Below, one piece after another: positions 42,616 to 51,633 of a DNA stretch of 56,336 nt (position 1 is its first letter; each line of letters opens with the position of its first letter). The position numbers were made by a program, and so were the translations under genes. This DNA is from DAOUVR01 sp034430535 (GTDB taxonomy: Bacteria; Chloroflexota; Dehalococcoidia; E44-bin15), in contig CAYUCL010000010.1 of NCBI GenBank assembly GCA_964443325.1, forward strand, positions 1-56,336. Reading direction: 5' to 3'. The notes beneath the pieces were generated by a model that was not told the origin of the DNA, did no database searches, and worked only from the letters and a program-made list of their open reading frames with translations.

Positions 42616-43839
42616 ATGAGCACACAAGCGCTTTCTGGCTTAAAGGTAGTTGAGTGGAGTGAGTTTGTCTCTGGGCCATATTGTGGGAAGCTACTCGCCG
42701 ATATGGGAGCCGAGGTGATTAAGGTTGAGAAGCCTGGCTGTGGCGATAGAGCGAGAAGCCATGGGCCCTTCCCCCAGGACATATCTCACTTGGAGAAAAG
42801 CGGCCTGTTTCTATATCTCAACACCAATAAGCTTGGAGTAACTCTAAACGTTAGGAACGCAACAGGAGCGGAGGTCTTCAGAGAACTAGTTAAGTGGGCT
42901 GATGTACTGGTTGAGAATCACCCACCTGCCGAGGTTGAAGAATTGGGATTTCAGTGGGACAGCCTCAAGGGTCTTAATCCCGGATTGGTGATGACCTCCA
43001 TTACGCCATTCGGGCAGACCGGCCCATACCGCGACTACAAAGCATGTGACCTGAACACCTTTCATGCAAGCGGGCTGGCCTTTGAAAATCCATCAGATTG
43101 TGTCGACGATACTGAACAACAGCCACCCCTGAAGGGACCGCTACATCAGAGCGGTTTTGTAGCTGGGCTCACCGCGGCGATTGCTACGATGTCTGCCGTT
43201 TTTGCCAGTCAAATGACTGGGCAAGGACAGCATGTAGACCTATCAGAGCAGGAGGCCCTAGCTTCTATAATGCGTCGTGATTTTGCAGTCTACACCATGG
43301 AAGGCATGACATGGACGAGACTAAAAGGAAGTATGCCAGGGTTGGCAACGTCGGATATATATCGCTGTAATAACGGCCTCGTCTACTTAGCTTGTGGACA
43401 GGATAGAATGTGGGCGAGTTGGGTGGAGGCAATGGGTAATCCCGAGTGGGCTACCAGCGAGCTATTCCAAGACCGTGTCACGCGTCGAGAAAACTGGGAT
43501 GCGGTAAAGGCACTGATCGAAGAGTGGACGGCGGAGCGAACCAGAGACGAGGTTGCGGCTGCGGCTGATGCAAGGCGCGTTCCCTGCAGGCCGTTAAATA
43601 CAGTGGCTGACCTGTTCCACTCCGAGCTACTGACAGCTCGAGACTACTTCCAAGAGATCGACCACAAAGAAGCGGGGAAGGTCAAATTCTCTGGTGCGCC
43701 ATACAAGCTTTCCAAGACACCGTGGCGTGTGGAGCGTCCTGCTCCCCTTCTGGGCGAGTACAATGAAGAGGTTTTCTGCGGTCGACTTGGTTACACCAAG
43801 CAGGACTTGGTCAGGATGAGAGCAGAAGGGGCAATCTAA
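42616..43839 (+). CDS. CoA-transferase family III, type A subunit (pair 4)
   Basis: This is a complete 407-residue type A protein with GPYRDYKACDL (D145), GQHVDLSEQEALAS, and an MRAEGAI end. AAGGAG lies about 14 bases before the ATG. It is led by its own promoter and followed after 33 bases by B4. It is more diverged from A1-A3 in its middle (residues 225-300), which may reflect a different acyl substrate. Confidence 0.92.
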   Translation: MSTQALSGLKVVEWSEFVSGPYCGKLLADMGAEVIKVEKPGCGDRARSHGPFPQDISHLEKSGLFLYLNTNKLGVTLNVRNATGAEVFRELVKWADVLVENHPPAEVEELGFQWDSLKGLNPGLVMTSITPFGQTGPYRDYKACDLNTFHASGLAFENPSDCVDDTEQQPPLKGPLHQSGFVAGLTAAIATMSAVFASQMTGQGQHVDLSEQEALASIMRRDFAVYTMEGMTWTRLKGSMPGLATSDIYRCNNGLVYLACGQDRMWASWVEAMGNPEWATSELFQDRVTRRENWDAVKALIEEWTAERTRDEVAAAADARRVPCRPLNTVADLFHSELLTARDYFQEIDHKEAGKVKFSGAPYKLSKTPWRVERPAPLLGEYNEEVFCGRLGYTKQDLVRMRAEGAI

Positions 43840-43872
43840 CAGCTTGCGACAATATGAGGAGGTAAGAAAGAC

Positions 43873-45087
43873 TTGGACAAGCTTCCATTAGAAGGCATTA
43901 GAGTTACAGATTTTACCGCCATTTGGGCTGGCGCCCACATCACCCAATGGCTGGGCGTGATGGGCGCGGAGGTCATCAAGATAGAGAGCAGCTTGCGTCC
44001 CGACAACACGCGGACTTCCTGGCGTCCAGGCCGTAATGCGTCCCTGAACACCACCGCCGAATTTGAGTGCTTGAACTACGGCAAGAAGGCCTGCACTCTC
44101 AATATGACCCTCCCCAAAGCTAGGGAGCTAGCCAGGGAGCTAATCAAGACCAGTGACGTTGTGGCGGAAAATTTCGGTGGGTCGGTGATGGACCGATGGG
44201 GACTGGGGTACTCGGACCTGGTGAAGATTAAACCGGACATCATCATGTACTCAGGGTGTGGTTTCGGTAGAGTAGGCCCATATAAAGAGCTCCCCGCCTT
44301 TGCGGGTATCGCAGAAGCGTACGGAGGCTTGCTATCGCTGAATGGATATCCTGGTGGTGAGCCATCTCCAATGTGCACGCGGGGGTACGCCGATATACTG
44401 TCGGCTGAACATGGCACATTTGCCATTCTCTCCGCATTGTATCATCGCTCCAAGACCGGAGAGGGGCAATACATCGACCTCTCTATGACCGAGGTGGTGT
44501 CTGCCGTTATCCCCGAGGCCATCATCGACTACACTATGAACAACCGAGTACAAGGGCCACAAGGAAACAAGGATAGTGCCATGGCTCCTCACGGCTGCTA
44601 CCGTTGCAAGGGGGACGATGAGTGGGTTACCATCGCAGTCTCCAGCGATAAGGATTGGACCTCCTTATGTGAGGCCATTGGGGACCCCGAGTGGACCAGA
44701 GATGAAAGGTTCCGAGATGGATTGAACCGAGGAAGGAATCAGGCGGACCTGGACAGGCTGATACAGGAGTGGACGAAAACCCATACCCATTATGAGGTAA
44801 CGGAGATATTACAGCGAGCTGGAGTAATGGCAGCACCCACCTTGAAAGCCGAGGAGGGGGTGCGAGATCGCCATCTGGAGGAAAGAGGCTTCTTCATTGA
44901 CATTGACCATCCGGGAACGGGTAAGCTGCGTTTGGCCAGCCTGCCCTGGAGGTTAAGCGATGTTCCTCAAGGCAACTATGAGCATGCTCCTTTGCTTGGT
45001 GAGCATAACGATTATGTCTTTGGAGAGTTACTGAAAATGCCCAAGGAGGAGATAGCTCAGTTGCAGGAGGAGCAGGTTATCTTCTAG
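43873..45087 (+). CDS. CoA-transferase family III, type B subunit (pair 4)
   Basis: This 404-residue type B protein starts with TTG at 43873, like B3, 10 bases after GGAGG. It has KLPLEGIRVTDFTAIWAG, RWGLGYSDLVK, and GPYKELPAFA with A144 at the catalytic position. The glycine-rich loop of the other B members appears as SGCGFGRVGPY. It is the last gene of the array. Confidence 0.9.
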   Translation: MDKLPLEGIRVTDFTAIWAGAHITQWLGVMGAEVIKIESSLRPDNTRTSWRPGRNASLNTTAEFECLNYGKKACTLNMTLPKARELARELIKTSDVVAENFGGSVMDRWGLGYSDLVKIKPDIIMYSGCGFGRVGPYKELPAFAGIAEAYGGLLSLNGYPGGEPSPMCTRGYADILSAEHGTFAILSALYHRSKTGEGQYIDLSMTEVVSAVIPEAIIDYTMNNRVQGPQGNKDSAMAPHGCYRCKGDDEWVTIAVSSDKDWTSLCEAIGDPEWTRDERFRDGLNRGRNQADLDRLIQEWTKTHTHYEVTEILQRAGVMAAPTLKAEEGVRDRHLEERGFFIDIDHPGTGKLRLASLPWRLSDVPQGNYEHAPLLGEHNDYVFGELLKMPKEEIAQLQEEQVIF

Positions 45088-45173
45088 GACGCTATGTCGA
45101 CATGGCCGCACCAAGCCCTGTGGTGTTATAAGTCAGCAGCGTCTGACCCTTACCGCAGAATTCCGAGAGACGA

Positions 45174-45773
45174 ATGATGCCCTCGTCTAACGAGGCTTTG
45201 AGGCAAGAGAGTGTGAAAAAAATACTGCTTCATACCTGCTGCGCTCCTTGTGCCACCTATACGGTAAATCGCCTCAGGGAAATGGGCTTTGATGTTACCG
45301 CCTACTGGTACAACCCCAACATTCACCCCTTCACCGAGCACCGAAATCGCCTTGATTCGATGCGGGCGTTTGCCCAGACAATAGATTTACCCCTTATCGT
45401 TGCCGAGGGCTACGATATGATCAGCTACTTTCGTGCTGTGGTAGGACATGAAGGAGAGCGGTGTGGCGACTGTTTTCGCATGCGTCTTGATAGGACCGCC
45501 GCAGTCGCCGTTGAGAATGGGTTTCCATCCTTCACTACAACTCTACTTATCAGCCCATATCAAAAACATGATTTGCTTCGCGAGGTCGGCGAGGAGGTAG
45601 CTAAGCAGAATGAAGTCGAGTTCTACTACCAGGATTTCAGAACCGGCTTCAGAGAGAGCCAGCAGCTCTCTAGGGAGTTTGATTTATACCATCAGAAGTA
45701 TTGTGGCTGCGTCTATAGCGAATGGGAGCGCTTCGGCAAAATAGACATCGCCAAGATGCTGGGCTCTACTTAG
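45174..45773 (+). CDS. queH: Epoxyqueuosine reductase QueH
   Basis: This 199-residue protein catalyses the last step of queuosine synthesis. It has the QueH cysteine motifs: LLHTCCAPCATY near residue 22, ERCGDCFRMRL around 100 and QKYCGCVYSEW near 180. These bind a 4Fe-4S cluster and an extra metal. QueG, the unrelated alternative enzyme, is not needed when QueH is present. A later GTG at 45210 is an alternative start. tgt is 17 kb away in the same window. Confidence 0.92.
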   Translation: MMPSSNEALRQESVKKILLHTCCAPCATYTVNRLREMGFDVTAYWYNPNIHPFTEHRNRLDSMRAFAQTIDLPLIVAEGYDMISYFRAVVGHEGERCGDCFRMRLDRTAAVAVENGFPSFTTTLLISPYQKHDLLREVGEEVAKQNEVEFYYQDFRTGFRESQQLSREFDLYHQKYCGCVYSEWERFGKIDIAKMLGST

Positions 45774-46031
45774 CGCCTTCTCTATATGGGCCAGCCAAGT
45801 AGGGGCGAGGTGTCATCGATCATATAAACGGCGTACAAAGGATAGTAGTGAGCAGCCATGCTGTGATAAAATGTTCCCAGCTTTGTATGAAAACAAGTTA
45901 ACCTATGGCATTCACTTTAGCCGTTTTGGGATGACTCTCAAACCTACCCTTCAGGCAAAATGACGTTGAAGGTCGATTATTTTCGTGATTGGTTATGAGC
46001 TTTGGACCAGAAGTGTTTCAAGGAGTATAGC

Positions 46032-46667
46032 TTGAGCTACGCTGTAAGACCAATGTGTATGGGGGATGTTCCACAAGTCAATGAGATCGACCGGGAATGT
46101 TTCCCTACCCAGTGGCCAACAATATCATTCAAGAGAGAACTCCTTTCTAACCGCTTATCTCGTTATCTTGTGGTTTTAGAGAAGCATAACAGACCTACTG
46201 AGCTTGCAGAACAACTCGACCAAAGTGGTTCTAGGTCTGGTAGTCGCTTTCCAGAAAGGTTGAGGCGCTTCTTTTACATTGACAACACATCTCGATCAAT
46301 TACAAACCAACGAATCGTGGGAATTGTCGGCTTCTGGATAATGGCGGGCGAGGCACACATCAGCACCATAGGAGTGCGACAGTCATATCGGAGGCAGGGA
46401 CTGGGGGAACTGCTGCTTATCTCAACAATCGAACTTGCACAGACACTGAACGCCCAGGTGATTACCCTGGAAGTGCGCACTTCCAATTCAGTTGCCCAAG
46501 CCCTCTATGAGAAGTATGGCTTCACAAAAGCGGGGGTGAGACGAGGCTACTACAGCGATAGGGAAGATGCCGTCATCATGACCACAGACACCATCACCTC
46601 AGCTACCTTTCAGAGCCAATTCCAGCGATTGAAGGAAGCACACGCCAAAACATGGGGGACCGGCTGA
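46032..46667 (+). CDS. Ribosomal-protein-alanine N-acetyltransferase RimI-like (GNAT)
   Basis: This is a GNAT acetyltransferase of 211 residues. The acetyl-CoA loop reads STIGVRQSYRRQGLGELLL, and VITLEVRTSNSVAQALYEKYGF is the RimI hallmark. I chose the TTG at 46032 because AAGGAG lies 6 bases before it; an upstream TTG at 46002 gives 221 residues. RimI acetylates the N-terminus of ribosomal protein S18. An insertion of about 45 residues (around 50-95) between the N-terminal helix and the core is unusual for RimI. It is an isolated gene. Confidence 0.85.
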   Translation: MSYAVRPMCMGDVPQVNEIDRECFPTQWPTISFKRELLSNRLSRYLVVLEKHNRPTELAEQLDQSGSRSGSRFPERLRRFFYIDNTSRSITNQRIVGIVGFWIMAGEAHISTIGVRQSYRRQGLGELLLISTIELAQTLNAQVITLEVRTSNSVAQALYEKYGFTKAGVRRGYYSDREDAVIMTTDTITSATFQSQFQRLKEAHAKTWGTG

Positions 46668-46801
46668 TTGCTATTCTACATAATAAATCAATCGCTGCAT
46701 AAAAAGAACGCCTTGTTCTCATCATATGCAAATACCCGTAGTGGTCGACAAAGTATGAACATAGCTGGCAGTGTCATTTGGTTTCGGGTGTGTTAGAGGC
46801 C

Positions 46802-46831
46802 TTGACATCTGGTGCGAAGGAGCTTTAACAT
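46802..46831 (+). promoter_or_regulatory. Promoter upstream of the CetZ-like gene
   Basis: TTGACA at 46802 and TAACAT at 46826 are 18 bases apart. The sequence around it resembles the promoter region at 22790-22833. Confidence 0.55.
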
Positions 46832-46914
46832 AGCCACAGTTGTTGACGCAGCGAACAACGTGCCAAAACCAATCTTAGCAATCGTAGATATTCAAGTAAA
46901 GATGGAGGTGTACA

Positions 46915-48108
46915 ATGAGACTAGTCGTCGTCGGATTGGGGCAGTGTGGCGGTAGGCTCGCTGATGAGTTTGCCAGGTTGGGTAAGAAGGCAAGAGCCAA
47001 ACGCGGTATAGATATAATCACCAGCGCCTATGCAGTCAACACAGACCAAGCCGATTTAGCCGGCCTGCATACCATTAGATCCGATTTCCAACACCGAATT
47101 ATTATCGGGGGTAGAAAGACCGCCGGCCATGGCGTAGGCAAGATAAACGAGGTTGGTGCGGCGGTTGCAAAGGAAGATAGCTACAAGGTGATCGATGCAG
47201 TAAGGACAGGAGAAAGGTTCTATGAAACGGCTTCCTTCTTAGTTATTGCTGGCGCCGCTGGCGGAACAGGATCAGGGGGGATGCCAATCATTGCCAAGGC
47301 GCTAAAGGAACGATACCCCAATAAAGCGGTTTATTGCCTCGCCGTCCTCCCTTTCGAACATGAAGAAAGGACAGAGGAAAGGGCTGCATACAATGTTGCA
47401 ACCTGTCTTAAGTCTACCTACTCTATCGCTGATGCGGTGATTCTTTGTGACAATGAGCGGTTTCTTAAGAGAGATGTCAACCTGATTAATAATATAGAAA
47501 AGATCAATCAGGAAATAGTGGCACCATTTTTAGATTTGCTCTGTGCCGGTGAGGAGGTAAAGCGAAGCCGTATTGGAGCGAAAACCGTCGATAGCGGCGA
47601 CATACTACAGACTCTGGAGGGTTGGAGCGCGATAGGCTTAGGCAAATCGTATCTACCAGCGTGGAGTTGGTGGCCCTTCGAAAGACTACGAAACTTCAGG
47701 AAAAAGGGTAGAGAAACCCAGAGAGGCTTAGAGGCAGTAGACCAGGCAATAAGTGAGCTTTCTGTGGCAGTTAGTCCCAGGGATGCGGGAAAAGCCCTAT
47801 ACATGCTCTCCGCACCATCCAAGGAGATGAATGTGGCTCTGGTGAGAGAACTTGGAAGTATCATGAAGGAGATGGCAGAGGATGCCACCATCAGAAGTGG
47901 CGACTATCCCAGAGCAGGCCGTGATGTCAGTGTAACCCTTATTTTATCCAATCTTAGCAGTGTAGATAGATTGAAGGAGTTCTATCGGGATGCAGCAGGC
48001 TCTACCTCCACTCTGAAAAAGAGGCAAAAGGAGGCACAGGTAAGACTTAAAGAGATGGACGAGATAGCAGAAGATTTGCCTTCGCTATTTGAGGATCTCA
48101 GGTCATAG
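46915..48108 (+). CDS. Tubulin/FtsZ-superfamily GTPase, CetZ-like
   Basis: This 397-residue protein is a divergent member of the tubulin/FtsZ superfamily. The N-terminal glycine loop is GLGQCGGRLADEFA and the GTP signature loop is GAAGGTGSGG at 113-122, a variant of GGGTGTG. The region EERTEERAAYNVATCLKS corresponds to the following helix of the fold. The C-terminus is a charged, probably coiled coil. It is not the main cell-division FtsZ and resembles the CetZ group known for shape control in haloarchaea and related bacterial sequences. GGAGGTG precedes the ATG. Polymerisation and function are unknown. Confidence 0.85.
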   Translation: MRLVVVGLGQCGGRLADEFARLGKKARAKRGIDIITSAYAVNTDQADLAGLHTIRSDFQHRIIIGGRKTAGHGVGKINEVGAAVAKEDSYKVIDAVRTGERFYETASFLVIAGAAGGTGSGGMPIIAKALKERYPNKAVYCLAVLPFEHEERTEERAAYNVATCLKSTYSIADAVILCDNERFLKRDVNLINNIEKINQEIVAPFLDLLCAGEEVKRSRIGAKTVDSGDILQTLEGWSAIGLGKSYLPAWSWWPFERLRNFRKKGRETQRGLEAVDQAISELSVAVSPRDAGKALYMLSAPSKEMNVALVRELGSIMKEMAEDATIRSGDYPRAGRDVSVTLILSNLSSVDRLKEFYRDAAGSTSTLKKRQKEAQVRLKEMDEIAEDLPSLFEDLRS

Positions 48109-48332
48109 TCATCTCATATATCCATGTTACAGAGTGTTTGTCGAGAAGCAATGCCAAGCGACTCGATGAATGATAAATAGTGGCGGGTGCTATGGCAATG
48201 ATTCAGAGCTCAAAGTTCTTACTATCTATAGGGATAAGCTGTCCCATCTTCGCAGATGATATGCAACTACCTTCTCTCTAATCACTCTGACACCCCCGTA
48301 CAACTACATTAGAAGGCTATGAGGCCAACCTT

Positions 48333-48569
48333 ATGATAGGAAAGAAGCAACTGATATTATTCCTGGCCATAGCCATTTTGTTGATTACGGTGGGCGTCAT
48401 TATTCTTGTTGTAAATTGCCTCAAGAAAGATGAACCAGTTTCGACCCCGCCTAGTGGTACGCTGATCACCTACATCGACTCATCAGAAAACTGGATGAAC
48501 TCGCGCAACTGGGCGTATCCTGGTGCTGTTGGGAGCCGAGTTACAGCTCAAACGTCGAAGCTCAGATAG
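48333..48569 (+). CDS. Small membrane-anchored protein, possibly truncated
   Basis: This 78-residue protein has one strong hydrophobic segment (about 7-27) followed by a short basic and then Pro/Ser/Thr-rich exported tail. It may be a signal-anchored protein or the N-terminal rest of a longer exported protein, since the tail ends without a fold. GAGG is 8 bases before the ATG. Coding status is uncertain. It converges on the J-domain-like gene. Confidence 0.45.
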   Translation: MIGKKQLILFLAIAILLITVGVIILVVNCLKKDEPVSTPPSGTLITYIDSSENWMNSRNWAYPGAVGSRVTAQTSKLR

Positions 48570-48617
48570 CCTACAAATGGTGCGTTATCGATGCGCTTCT
48601 CTGACCCGTCTGGACTG

Positions 48618-49247
48618 CTACCGCGTTGTGCCTGGGCTTACCAGACGCCAGTAATAGTTTGTGGTAAGGTTCTGAATGATGGCAAACTCCGGGCCGATAT
48701 AAGATAGCGCGATGTTGTCTCCGGCCTGCATCTCGGAAGCACCTATCTTGAAGTCGACATCGAAATCTATCTGCTGATGTTTTCCGTCGTATAGACCTAT
48801 AATGGTAATCGAGTAATACCATTGGAAGCCGGAGCGATTAGAACTTATCGTTCTCAGCTTCCCAGCAAGGCAAGTGAAAGTGGCCTGGCAGTTTGGGCAT
48901 CGTAGCTTCTTTGTTGACCGATTGAAACTATACAGGTTATGCGCATCGCAATCTGGACAAATGAGCATAATCTGCGACAGCGAAGACTTCCATAGAGCCT
49001 TGGGTCCCTTCCTCCGTCTAGCCAGGTAGACCTTATCATAGCCAGCTCTGCTCACCGAGTCGGATAGACATAGGTATGCCTCATCAAGGAACTTCATCCG
49101 TTCCACAATGATATCGCTGTCCTCCTCCTCGAAGTGATATCGCTGAATGAGGGCAGCATAGGCAGTCTTGATTGCCTTCAAATCAGCATCAGGATTAATG
49201 CCGAGGATGGCGTAGTAGTCCGTCCAACTTAGCTCTTGCTCTTCCAT
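48618..49247 (-). CDS. J-domain-like protein without HPD, with a zinc-ribbon motif
   Basis: This is a 209-residue protein. Residues 8-73 follow the J-domain pattern (DYYAILGINPDADLKAIKTAYAALIQRYH, then FLDEAYLCLSDSVSRAGYD). The essential HPD is missing: it reads H38-F39-E40. A zinc-ribbon motif follows, CPDC (97-100) and CPNC (117-120). The C-terminal 80 residues are beta-rich, with no family I know. It may be a J-like protein that no longer stimulates DnaK and works as a scaffold. It is a single gene. Confidence 0.75.
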   Translation of the reverse strand: MEEQELSWTDYYAILGINPDADLKAIKTAYAALIQRYHFEEEDSDIIVERMKFLDEAYLCLSDSVSRAGYDKVYLARRRKGPKALWKSSLSQIMLICPDCDAHNLYSFNRSTKKLRCPNCQATFTCLAGKLRTISSNRSGFQWYYSITIIGLYDGKHQQIDFDVDFKIGASEMQAGDNIALSYIGPEFAIIQNLTTNYYWRLVSPGTTR

Positions 49248-49432
49248 CTACATCCGCTCCGTCGCGACAATGAGCGTGGTCACCTAATAAGGGCGTCTCA
49301 GGCTGGCTATGATTCTAGCACAAAAACACAATGCTACGAAAGGACTACACGAGATTTTACCTCCATAGACATGTAGGTCAGCGATGAAATGCCACAGTCG
49401 GGAGCGTTGCATTGAGGGAGAGTATGGAAAAG

Positions 49433-50779
49433 CTAGCGAGGTTTAATCGCTGCCATTAAGGACAGTAGAACGTCGAGAGCCTTGTCTACCTCTTCCCTAG
49501 TTATAACGCATGGCGGACAAATCTGGATACGGTTAGTTCTCGGCCCCACCAAACGGGTAAATATGCCGTTCTCAAGCAATTTGTGCCAGAGTCCCTCTCG
49601 TAAATCCCGGCGAAGTGGTCGCCTGCTCTCCTTGTCCTCCACCAGTTCCAGGGCCTGGAAGAGACCGCGGCCTTCTACCAAGCCAACACAGGGGAGCGGT
49701 AGAAACTCAGTCTCCAGTCGCTGCCTTATGTGCTTGCCCAGGTCGGCGGCGTGCTCCACAAGCTTTTCTTGCACGTAGTAGTCTATTGCGGCAGATGCCG
49801 CAGCACACCCAATCGGGTGTCCCGTATAGGTGAAGCCGTGCATGAACAGCTTTCCCTCGAAAGCCGAGTACACCTCGTCGCTGAAGGCAACGGCCCCAAA
49901 GGGTATGACCGTCCCACTAATCCCCTTCGCCATAGTCATTATGTCTGGCCTGATATCCCAGTGTTCAGAAGCGAACATCTTGCCAGTTCTGGCGAACCCG
50001 GTCATCACCTCATCAACTATGAGCAGTATGTTATGTCTCTTGCATATCTCCATCACCCTGGGCCACCACTCTGGTGGAGGTTCAATGCAACCTGCGGAGC
50101 CCATTATCGGCTCGGCGATAAACGCGGCGATGCTGTCTGGACCCTCTTCCCAGATAACACTCTCTAACAGACGGGCGCTCAGCATGCCACTATCGGGAGC
50201 GTCTCCAAACATGGAGCGATAGCTGTAGTAGCTGGGGACCCGCACGAAGCCGACAGGCGGTGGACCGAAGGGGTTATTTATGGCGCCCGCCCCCAGGCCG
50301 GTTACGTAGGTTGAATAGCCAGACAGCCCGTGGTAGCCATGGTACAAGCTGATAATCTTATATCTGTTTGCTTGCCCTTTAAAGTACCAGTACGAACGGG
50401 CAATCTTGAGTGCCGAATCTATCGATTCTGAACCACCACTTGTATACAGGAAGTACCTCAGGCCTCCCGGCGTAAGCCTGGCCAGCTTCCTGCTCAGCTC
50501 GATGGCGTATGTGTTAGTAGCTCCATAGAAGCTGGTGACATAATCTATATTGCCGAGCGCTTCTTTCACTGCGTCGACTATTGCCCGACAATTGTGCCCC
50601 AGATTGCAGCAGACCAGTTGGGATGACAGATCGATATACTCTTTGCCCTCCGTGTCAACCAGATATATGCCGTGGGATTTCTCGAAAACGATGCCGAGAT
50701 TTTCGCCGACCACACAGAAGGGATGAACAACATGTTCCAGGTCGGCTTGAAGAAGCTCCTTTGTCCTTTCACTGGTCAT
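49433..50779 (-). CDS. Class III (PLP-dependent) aminotransferase
   Basis: This is a 448-residue PLP enzyme of the class III (omega) aminotransferase family. The ATG at 50779 is preceded by AAGGAG. Family signatures are TSGGSESIDSALKIAR near residue 110, LIVDEVMTGFARTGKM around 250 and TMAKGISGTVIPFG with the PLP lysine around 280. Subfamily members include taurine, beta-alanine and 4-aminobutyrate aminotransferases, and the substrate is not readable. No pathway genes flank it. Confidence 0.9.
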   Translation of the reverse strand: MTSERTKELLQADLEHVVHPFCVVGENLGIVFEKSHGIYLVDTEGKEYIDLSSQLVCCNLGHNCRAIVDAVKEALGNIDYVTSFYGATNTYAIELSRKLARLTPGGLRYFLYTSGGSESIDSALKIARSYWYFKGQANRYKIISLYHGYHGLSGYSTYVTGLGAGAINNPFGPPPVGFVRVPSYYSYRSMFGDAPDSGMLSARLLESVIWEEGPDSIAAFIAEPIMGSAGCIEPPPEWWPRVMEICKRHNILLIVDEVMTGFARTGKMFASEHWDIRPDIMTMAKGISGTVIPFGAVAFSDEVYSAFEGKLFMHGFTYTGHPIGCAAASAAIDYYVQEKLVEHAADLGKHIRQRLETEFLPLPCVGLVEGRGLFQALELVEDKESRRPLRRDLREGLWHKLLENGIFTRLVGPRTNRIQICPPCVITREEVDKALDVLLSLMAAIKPR

Positions 50780-51119
50780 TTTTCTCCTTTCTATACTAAG
50801 GTTCACCTGAATTGGTCCCCATTATCACTCATTCCGACTACTTCCTCAAGCGGTTCGTGAATAGCAAGCATGTTACGATTTGCATATCTAGCAGTTCAGA
50901 AGAAGAAAGCGACTTAACGGCGATCTCCAGCAGTTGCCTTAGCTCTGTATCGACTTGGTGCCCCCAAGCGGCGTGGCTTTGAACAGACTTTCAGCTTTGG
51001 GGAAGGCCGTTAGCATATGTGGGTGTCCTCTCTTTCCTGCCACCTCTTGGGGCTCTACTAAAATTGACAGGAGGCTATCAAACGTTATAGGATTTCATTG
51101 TATATCAGGAGGTGCAATA
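50780..51119. other. Intergenic region with a tRNA-Glu 3' end copy
   Basis: This 340-base spacer separates the divergent aminotransferase and MaoC genes. At 50955-50971 it has a 17-base exact match to the 3' end of tRNA-Glu(UUC) (forward strand TTGGTGCCCCCAAGCGG). An ATG frame from 50955 runs into the MaoC gene but the strong ribosome-binding site at 51107-51113 places the start at 51120. Nothing else is evident. Confidence 0.6.
50955..50971 (-). repeat. tRNA-Glu 3'-end copy (att-like), site 1
   Basis: Exact 17-base match to positions 54562-54578, the 3' end of the tRNA-Glu gene plus CCA. The match fades after the T-arm. Confidence 0.6.
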
Positions 51120-51605
51120 ATGCTGCCAGAAGAAGTGTCCAAACTTACAGGCAAGGCTGGAGAAGTAATGGTTTTTGATGTAGAGAAGGAACCTATCAGA
51201 CGTTTTGCTGATGCCGTAGGTGACCTTAATCCACTCTACTGGGATCAAGAATATGCCAGAAGTTCAAGGTATGGCTCTATTATAGCTCCCCCAGGTTTTA
51301 TTAGTTCTCCGTGGTTTAGCCGGCCGAAAAGCGGTACAACCTCTTCCAGTGCAAGAGAGGAATTAAGAGATGCCCTGCAAAAAGCTGGGTATACTAATCC
51401 AGCGGCTATTGACGCCGGGATAGAATACGAGTTCTTCTGTCCAGTTCGGGCTGGAGATACCATAGCGTTCACCTCGACGATTAAAGATATTACCGAGCGC
51501 GAGGGTAAAACGGGAAAGATGGCTTTCATAATAACAGAGACAACCTACACTAATCAGAATGGTGATCTGGTAGCTAAGGCACGCGGTACTTTGATTCAAC
51601 GATAA
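51120..51605 (+). CDS. MaoC-type hydratase, N-terminal-domain-like subunit
   Basis: This is a 161-residue hot-dog-fold protein of the MaoC dehydratase N-terminal (FAS1-like) type. Residues PIRRFADAVGDLNPLYWDQEYARSSRYGSIIAPPGF are the family signature. AGGAGGTG precedes the ATG at 51120. It probably pairs with the adjacent MaoC protein to form an acyl-CoA hydratase. Confidence 0.88.
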   Translation: MLPEEVSKLTGKAGEVMVFDVEKEPIRRFADAVGDLNPLYWDQEYARSSRYGSIIAPPGFISSPWFSRPKSGTTSSSAREELRDALQKAGYTNPAAIDAGIEYEFFCPVRAGDTIAFTSTIKDITEREGKTGKMAFIITETTYTNQNGDLVAKARGTLIQR

Positions 51606-51633
51606 CTCATCAGTTATTTGGAGGAGGAAACAA

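Noticed and set aside
33201..45087. The CoA-transferase array considered as an assembly duplication artefact
   Set aside because: Copies differ throughout in sequence and in flanking DNA, so they are genuine paralogues; only the exact number near the N gap remains uncertain.
50955..50971. tRNA 3'-end copies considered as additional functional tRNA genes
   Set aside because: Only the end of the acceptor and part of the T-arm are present; no anticodon arm can be drawn at these places.
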